From NCBI GenBank assembly GCA_017743275.1, contig JAGHZG010000046.1, positions 1-8,741 of the forward strand: a DNA stretch of 8,741 nucleotides, written 5' to 3'. The DNA is from Chloroflexota bacterium (GTDB lineage: Bacteria > Chloroflexota > Anaerolineae > B4-G1 > DUEL01). The first letter of the stretch is position 1; each line of letters opens with the position of its first letter. Of this stretch, positions 5,721 through 8,741 are shown piece after piece. Position numbers and translations under genes: made by a program. The notes beneath the pieces were generated by a model that was not told where the DNA came from, ran no database searches, and saw only the letters and a list, made by a program, of their open reading frames with translations.

Positions 5721-6323
5721 ATGGAGGAACTGGAACAGATTGCGGCGGAAGTTCGCGCCTGTACGGCCTGCATCCTGCACCGGGGGCGCACGCTGGCCGT
5801 GCCCGGGGAAGGGCCAGCGGATGCGACCATTGTCTTCGTCGGCGAGGCCCCGGGCTTTCATGAAGACCAGCAGGGCCGCCCCTTCGTCGGGCAGGCCGGC
5901 CAGTTTCTGGAGGAACTGCTGGCCAGCATCGGCCTGCGCCGGGACCAGGTCTACATCACCAACATCGTCAAGTGCCGGCCGCCGGGCAACCGCGACCCCC
6001 TGCCCGACGAGATTGCCGCCTGCAGCCCCTACCTGGACCGGCAACTGGCCCTCATCCGGCCCAAACTGGTGGTGACGCTGGGCCGGTTCTCTATGGCCCA
6101 CTTCCTCCCCCGCGCGCGCATCTCCGAGGTCCACGGCCAGCCGCAGCGGGTGGGCGGCATCATCTGCTACCCGATGTACCATCCGGCGGCCGCGCTCCAC
6201 CAGCCCGCCCTGCGGCGAACGGTGGAAGAGGACTTCCGGCGCATCCCCGAGGTGCTGGCGAAGGCGGAGGGAGTGGCCGAGTACCAGCCCCCACCCCAGC
6301 CCGAACAGTTGCGGCTGTTCTGA
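5721..6323 (+). CDS. Uracil-DNA glycosylase, family 4 (4Fe-4S)
   Basis: A 200-residue enzyme that removes uracil from DNA as the first step of base-excision repair. Four cysteines in the family 4 pattern, C14-x2-C17, C85 and C101, should hold a [4Fe-4S] cluster. Motif GEAPG (41-45) is the uracil and water-activating loop, 'GRPFVGQAGQFL' (52-63) follows, and HPAA (154-157) is the leucine-loop-side motif. I chose ATG 5721 over GTG 5715 because AGGGAGGTGA (5709-5718) is a near-perfect ribosome site that contains the GTG and sits well for the ATG. The protein ends in a proline-rich linker and QLRLF (196-200), one residue from the bacterial clamp-binding consensus QL[SD]LF, suggesting a tether to the replication clamp. 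Family 4 enzymes are common in thermophiles but also occur in mesophiles. Confidence 0.93.
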   Translation: MEELEQIAAEVRACTACILHRGRTLAVPGEGPADATIVFVGEAPGFHEDQQGRPFVGQAGQFLEELLASIGLRRDQVYITNIVKCRPPGNRDPLPDEIAACSPYLDRQLALIRPKLVVTLGRFSMAHFLPRARISEVHGQPQRVGGIICYPMYHPAAALHQPALRRTVEEDFRRIPEVLAKAEGVAEYQPPPQPEQLRLF

Positions 6324-6327
6324 CCCG

Positions 6328-6359
6328 TGTGCCAGGCGCTTCCCAAAGTGCCTGGCACA
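6328..6359. repeat. Strong hairpin between udg and the permease
   Basis: Arms 6328-6341 (TGTGCCAGGCGCTT) and 6346-6359 (AAGTGCCTGGCACA) pair over 14 positions, 13 Watson-Crick and one G-U in the + strand RNA, around the loop CCCA. It begins four bases after the glycosylase stop codon. Only three T residues follow (6360-6362), so termination is possible but weak. Alternatively it is a dispersed palindromic element. The permease ATG is 11 bases beyond it, so the stem could also affect permease translation. Confidence 0.8.
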
Positions 6360-6370
6360 TTTGCCCCGGT

Positions 6371-8176
6371 ATGGACCATCCGGCCCTTCCGCTCACCCTG
6401 GCGATTCTGGTCGCGGCCGTCCTCCTCATCCTCAGTGACCGGCTGCGGGCCGACCTGGTCGCCCTGCTGGTCCTGGTCGCCCTGGGCGTTTCCGGCGTCC
6501 TGACCCCTCAGGAAGCCTTCTCCGGCTTCAGCCGCTCCGCCGTCATCACCATCATGGCCATCTCCATCCTGGCGGAGGGCCTCCGGCGCACCGGGGTGAC
6601 CGACCGGATGGGCGACCTGCTCCTCCGCCTGGCAGGTAGAAAAGAGTCCCATCTGGTCGTCGGGACGATGCTGGCCGGAGCATCGCTTTCGCTGCTGATG
6701 AACAACATCGCCGCCGCCGCCATCCTGCTCCCCACCATATCGGCGGCGGCCCGCAAAGCCGGAATCCACCCCACCCGCCTGCTGATGCCCCTGGCCTTCG
6801 CCACCCTGCTGGGCGGTATGGCGACCCTCCTGACCACCACCAACATCGTCGTCAGCGGACTGCTGATAGACCAGGGGCTGCGGGGGTTCGGCATCCTGGA
6901 CTTCGCCCCGGTCGGCCTGCCGCTGGTCGCCATCGGAGTGGCCTACATGACCCTCTGGGGCCACCGACTGCTCCCCACCCAGCCCATCCGCGAGCGCACC
7001 GAAGGGGTCCGACCGCCGGTGGAGGACCTGGTCCAACTGTACCGATTGGGGGAACGGTTGTTCCGCGCCCGGGTGCCGCCCGGGTCATATCTGATAGACA
7101 AGCCCCTCTCCCGGAGCACGTTCCGGGAAGTCTACGGCCTGAACGTCGTCGGGCTGGAACGGGACGGGCGGCTGACCCTGGCCCCGTCCCCTGACTTCGT
7201 CTTCCGGGAAGGGGACGTGGTGCTCCTGGAGGGGAATCTGGAGGAGTTCCGCCGTCGGGACCGACCCCCGTACCTGGAGATTCTCCCCCCGCGCGAGTGG
7301 CGGGAGGAAGACCTGGAGTCCTCTGCGGTGGTCATGGTGGAGGCCGTCCTCTCCCCCCGCTCCGGCCTCATCGGTCAGACGCTGCGGGGTGTCCATTTCC
7401 GGGAAAAGTACGGCTTCACCGTCCTGGCCATCTGGCGGGCCGGGCGCCCCATCCGGACCAACCTCTCCGACCTGCCCCTCCAGTTCGGGGACGCGCTGCT
7501 CCTCCAGGGCCCCCGGGAGCGGCTGCCCGTCCTGCGGAGCGAACCGGACCTGATTCTGCTGGCGAACGAGAAGGAATACCTGCCCGTGGCGGGGAAGGGC
7601 TGGCTGGCCGCAGCCATCGCCGTGCTGGCGCTGGCACTGGCAGCCCTTCGCTATCAGGCGGTGGCGGAGGTGCTGCTGGGCGGGGCTCTGGCCATGATGC
7701 TGACCGGCATCCTGACGATGGACCAGGCCTACGAGGTCATTGAGTGGAAGACGGTCTTCCTGGTCGCCGGGATGATGCCCCTGGGGGTGGCGATGACCAA
7801 AAGCGGAGCGGCGGCCTGGCTGGCCGAACGGGTCCTGGGTTTCATCGGGCCCGCCGGCCCGTTGGGGCTGATGGCGGGGCTGTTCCTTCTGGCGATGGGG
7901 CTCTCCCAGGTGATGCACGGGGCCGCCGTCGCCTCCATCATCGCGCCCATCGCCATCCAGGTCGCCCGCCAGACCGGGCTGAGCCCCCAGGCGCTGGCGA
8001 TGACCGTCGCTTTGGCGACCTCCACGACCTTCCTGACCCCGCTGGGGCACCCGGTCAACGTGCTGGTGATGAACGTCGGCGGCTACCGGGCGCGGGACTA
8101 CCTGCGGGTCGGCTGGCCGCTGACGCTGCTGGTCTTCGGCGCCGTCCTGGCGTTGGTGCCAGTATTCTGGCTGTAA
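6371..8176 (+). CDS. SLC13/DASS-type permease with two central RCK_C domains
   Basis: A 601-residue membrane transporter. Residues 1-210 hold the first half, with hydrophobic helices and the substrate/sodium motif region NNIA (111-114) and 'LLTTTNIVVSG' (T155-N158). Two TrkA-C/RCK_C domains follow at about 222-300 ('GSYLIDKPL...VYGLNVVGLERDG...FREGDVVLLEG') and 320-398 ('GLIGQTL...KYGFTVLAIWRAG...FGDALLLQG'); such cytosolic domains bind small ligands and may gate transport. The second membrane half (406-600) has 'MMPLGVAMTKSGAA' and TPLGHPVN (556-563). The position where a second SNT-like motif is expected reads HGA (516-518). Family substrates include di- and tricarboxylates, sulfate and other anions; neighbours do not identify one. 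No good ribosome site precedes ATG 6371; an in-frame GTG at 6329 would lie in the hairpin and is less likely. Confidence 0.88.
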   Translation: MDHPALPLTLAILVAAVLLILSDRLRADLVALLVLVALGVSGVLTPQEAFSGFSRSAVITIMAISILAEGLRRTGVTDRMGDLLLRLAGRKESHLVVGTMLAGASLSLLMNNIAAAAILLPTISAAARKAGIHPTRLLMPLAFATLLGGMATLLTTTNIVVSGLLIDQGLRGFGILDFAPVGLPLVAIGVAYMTLWGHRLLPTQPIRERTEGVRPPVEDLVQLYRLGERLFRARVPPGSYLIDKPLSRSTFREVYGLNVVGLERDGRLTLAPSPDFVFREGDVVLLEGNLEEFRRRDRPPYLEILPPREWREEDLESSAVVMVEAVLSPRSGLIGQTLRGVHFREKYGFTVLAIWRAGRPIRTNLSDLPLQFGDALLLQGPRERLPVLRSEPDLILLANEKEYLPVAGKGWLAAAIAVLALALAALRYQAVAEVLLGGALAMMLTGILTMDQAYEVIEWKTVFLVAGMMPLGVAMTKSGAAAWLAERVLGFIGPAGPLGLMAGLFLLAMGLSQVMHGAAVASIIAPIAIQVARQTGLSPQALAMTVALATSTTFLTPLGHPVNVLVMNVGGYRARDYLRVGWPLTLLVFGAVLALVPVFWL

Positions 8177-8206
8177 CTGTTCAGCCTCATCCCTCCCCCC
8201 AGCCCC

Positions 8207-8241
8207 CTCCCCTCTCCTGAACTGCGTTCAGGAGAGGGGAG
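8207..8241. repeat. Perfect 16-bp palindrome with pyrimidine-rich lead-in
   Basis: Arms 8207-8222 and 8226-8241 are perfectly complementary over 16 bases (CTCCCCTCTCCTGAAC and its complement) with loop TGC. The preceding bases from about 8190 are almost only C and T with one AG. C-rich runs followed by a GAGAGGGG palindrome are typical of dispersed intergenic repeats in GC-rich bacteria. It starts 30 bases after the permease stop and ends exactly where glutamine synthetase similarity begins. It could terminate permease transcription, though no T tract follows. Confidence 0.85.
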
Positions 8242-8709
8242 CAACTGTTCCGGGACGGCCACAACCTCTTCTACGACCCGCAGGGGTACAGTCTGCTCAG
8301 CCGGACGGCGCTGCAGTACGTCGGCGGGCTGCTGGCGCACGGACCGGCGGTCCTGGCGCTCACCAACCCCAGCACCAACTCCTACCGTCGGCTGGTGCCG
8401 GGGTACGAGGCTCCCATCCTGGCCTTCTTCTCGGCGGGGAACCGGACGGCGGCGGTGCGCATCCCCCGCTACGCCACGAAACCGGAGAAAGTGCGCATTG
8501 AGTTCCGGCCTCCCGATGCGACCTGCAACATCTACCTGGCCCTGGCAGCCCAACTGCTGGCGGGGCTGGACGGCATCCGACGGGAAATAGACCCCACCGA
8601 AGCGGGCTTCGGGCCCATAGAGGCGGACGTCTTCTCGTGGAGTGAGGAGCGGCGGGCGGCCATTCGGCCACTGCCCACCGCCCTCTCCGACGCGCTGGAC
8701 GCGCTGGAG
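8242..8709 (+). CDS. glnA: Glutamine synthetase type I, internal/C-terminal fragment (both ends missing)
   Basis: Open frame of 156 codons with unmistakable GS-I similarity: 'FRDGHNLFYDPQGY', 'NPSTNSYRRLVPGYEAP' (ATP and glutamate site region), 'NRTAAVRIPRY', the catalytic 'RIEFRPPDATCN' and 'LAAQLLAGLDGIRREIDP'. The enzyme makes glutamine from glutamate and ammonia using ATP. The N-terminal half, including the beta-grasp domain and the catalytic segment that ends in HVHQ, is absent. Reading back in frame reaches TGA at 8218-8220 inside the adjoining palindrome without a start codon. The 3' end is cut by adapter at 8710 just short of the usual C-terminus. This is either an assembly chimera joining a real glnA through a repeat, or a truncated pseudogene. 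Base composition resembles the neighbours, so it may be from the same genome. Confidence 0.86.
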
Positions 8710-8741
8710 CTGTCTCTTATACACATCTCCGAGCCCACGAG
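8710..8741. other. Nextera/Tn5 sequencing adapter (technical artefact)
   Basis: Bases 8710-8728 are CTGTCTCTTATACACATCT, the 19-base Tn5 mosaic end used in Nextera libraries, and 8729-8741 CCGAGCCCACGAG is the start of the read-2 adapter. It is read-through from a short insert left untrimmed before assembly. Translated, it adds the spurious tail SLIHISEPT to the glutamine synthetase fragment, and on the other strand gives MGSEMCIRDS, a peptide familiar as contamination in protein databases. Confidence 0.98.

Noticed and set aside
5972..6370. N-terminal extension of the permease back to 5972
   Set aside because: The stretch is udg read out of frame, proline- and arginine-rich, and followed by the hairpin; the membrane protein begins at ATG 6371.
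7085..8050. 321-codon open frame on the - strand opposite the permease
   Set aside because: Same shadow effect; the + strand encodes a complete transporter over this span.
8098..8738. - strand frames at the right end starting MYKRQ or MGSEMCIRDS
   Set aside because: Their first codons are adapter sequence, and the rest is antisense to glutamine synthetase.

Overview
The window is 8,741 bases of GC-rich bacterial DNA with almost every gene on the + strand and short spacers. The mix of a family 4 (iron-sulfur) uracil-DNA glycosylase, Fur/FeoABC iron uptake, a start codon placed right behind a -10 box, and spacers full of GC-rich palindromes suggests a Chloroflexota (Anaerolineae-like) or similar, possibly thermophilic, environmental bacterium. 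That assignment is inference; no rRNA or other decisive marker is present. The 3' end carries Nextera adapter sequence, so this is one contig of a short-read assembly and position 8709 is the last biological base.

Layout. (1) 1-390: the 3' end of a gene for an RsmF-like rRNA cytosine-C5 methyltransferase (C-terminal RNA-binding part only). (2) 391-667: a spacer with a palindromic repeat, then a textbook sigma-70 promoter overlapped by a Fur box. (3) 668-3756: an iron operon fur-feoA-feoB-feoC. The first three genes overlap, while feoC is set off by a 120-base cluster of inverted repeats. (4) 3814-3840: a terminator-like hairpin. (5) 3896-5650: tsaE-tsaB-rimI, tightly packed and apparently read from a leaderless promoter. 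TsaE and TsaB belong to the tRNA t6A pathway; RimI is the N-acetyltransferase commonly found beside them. The t6A transferase gene tsaD is not in the window. (6) 5721-6323: a family 4 uracil-DNA glycosylase whose last five residues resemble a beta-clamp binding motif. (7) 6371-8176: an SLC13-type permease with two RCK_C domains in its middle. (8) 8207-8709: a perfect hairpin abutting a glutamine synthetase fragment that lacks its N-terminal half, and then adapter.

How the parts work together. Fur should sense Fe(II) and repress its own operon through the box at 629-653, tying regulator level to ferrous-iron import by FeoB with FeoA and FeoC. The tsaE-tsaB-rimI block and the glycosylase are housekeeping genes.

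No clearly new multi-gene system is visible. The points most worth a second look are the clamp-like tail of the glycosylase, repeats that supply the stop codons of feoB and rimI, the leaderless tsaE start, the altered second substrate motif in the permease, and the suspicious glutamine synthetase junction and adapter at the right end.
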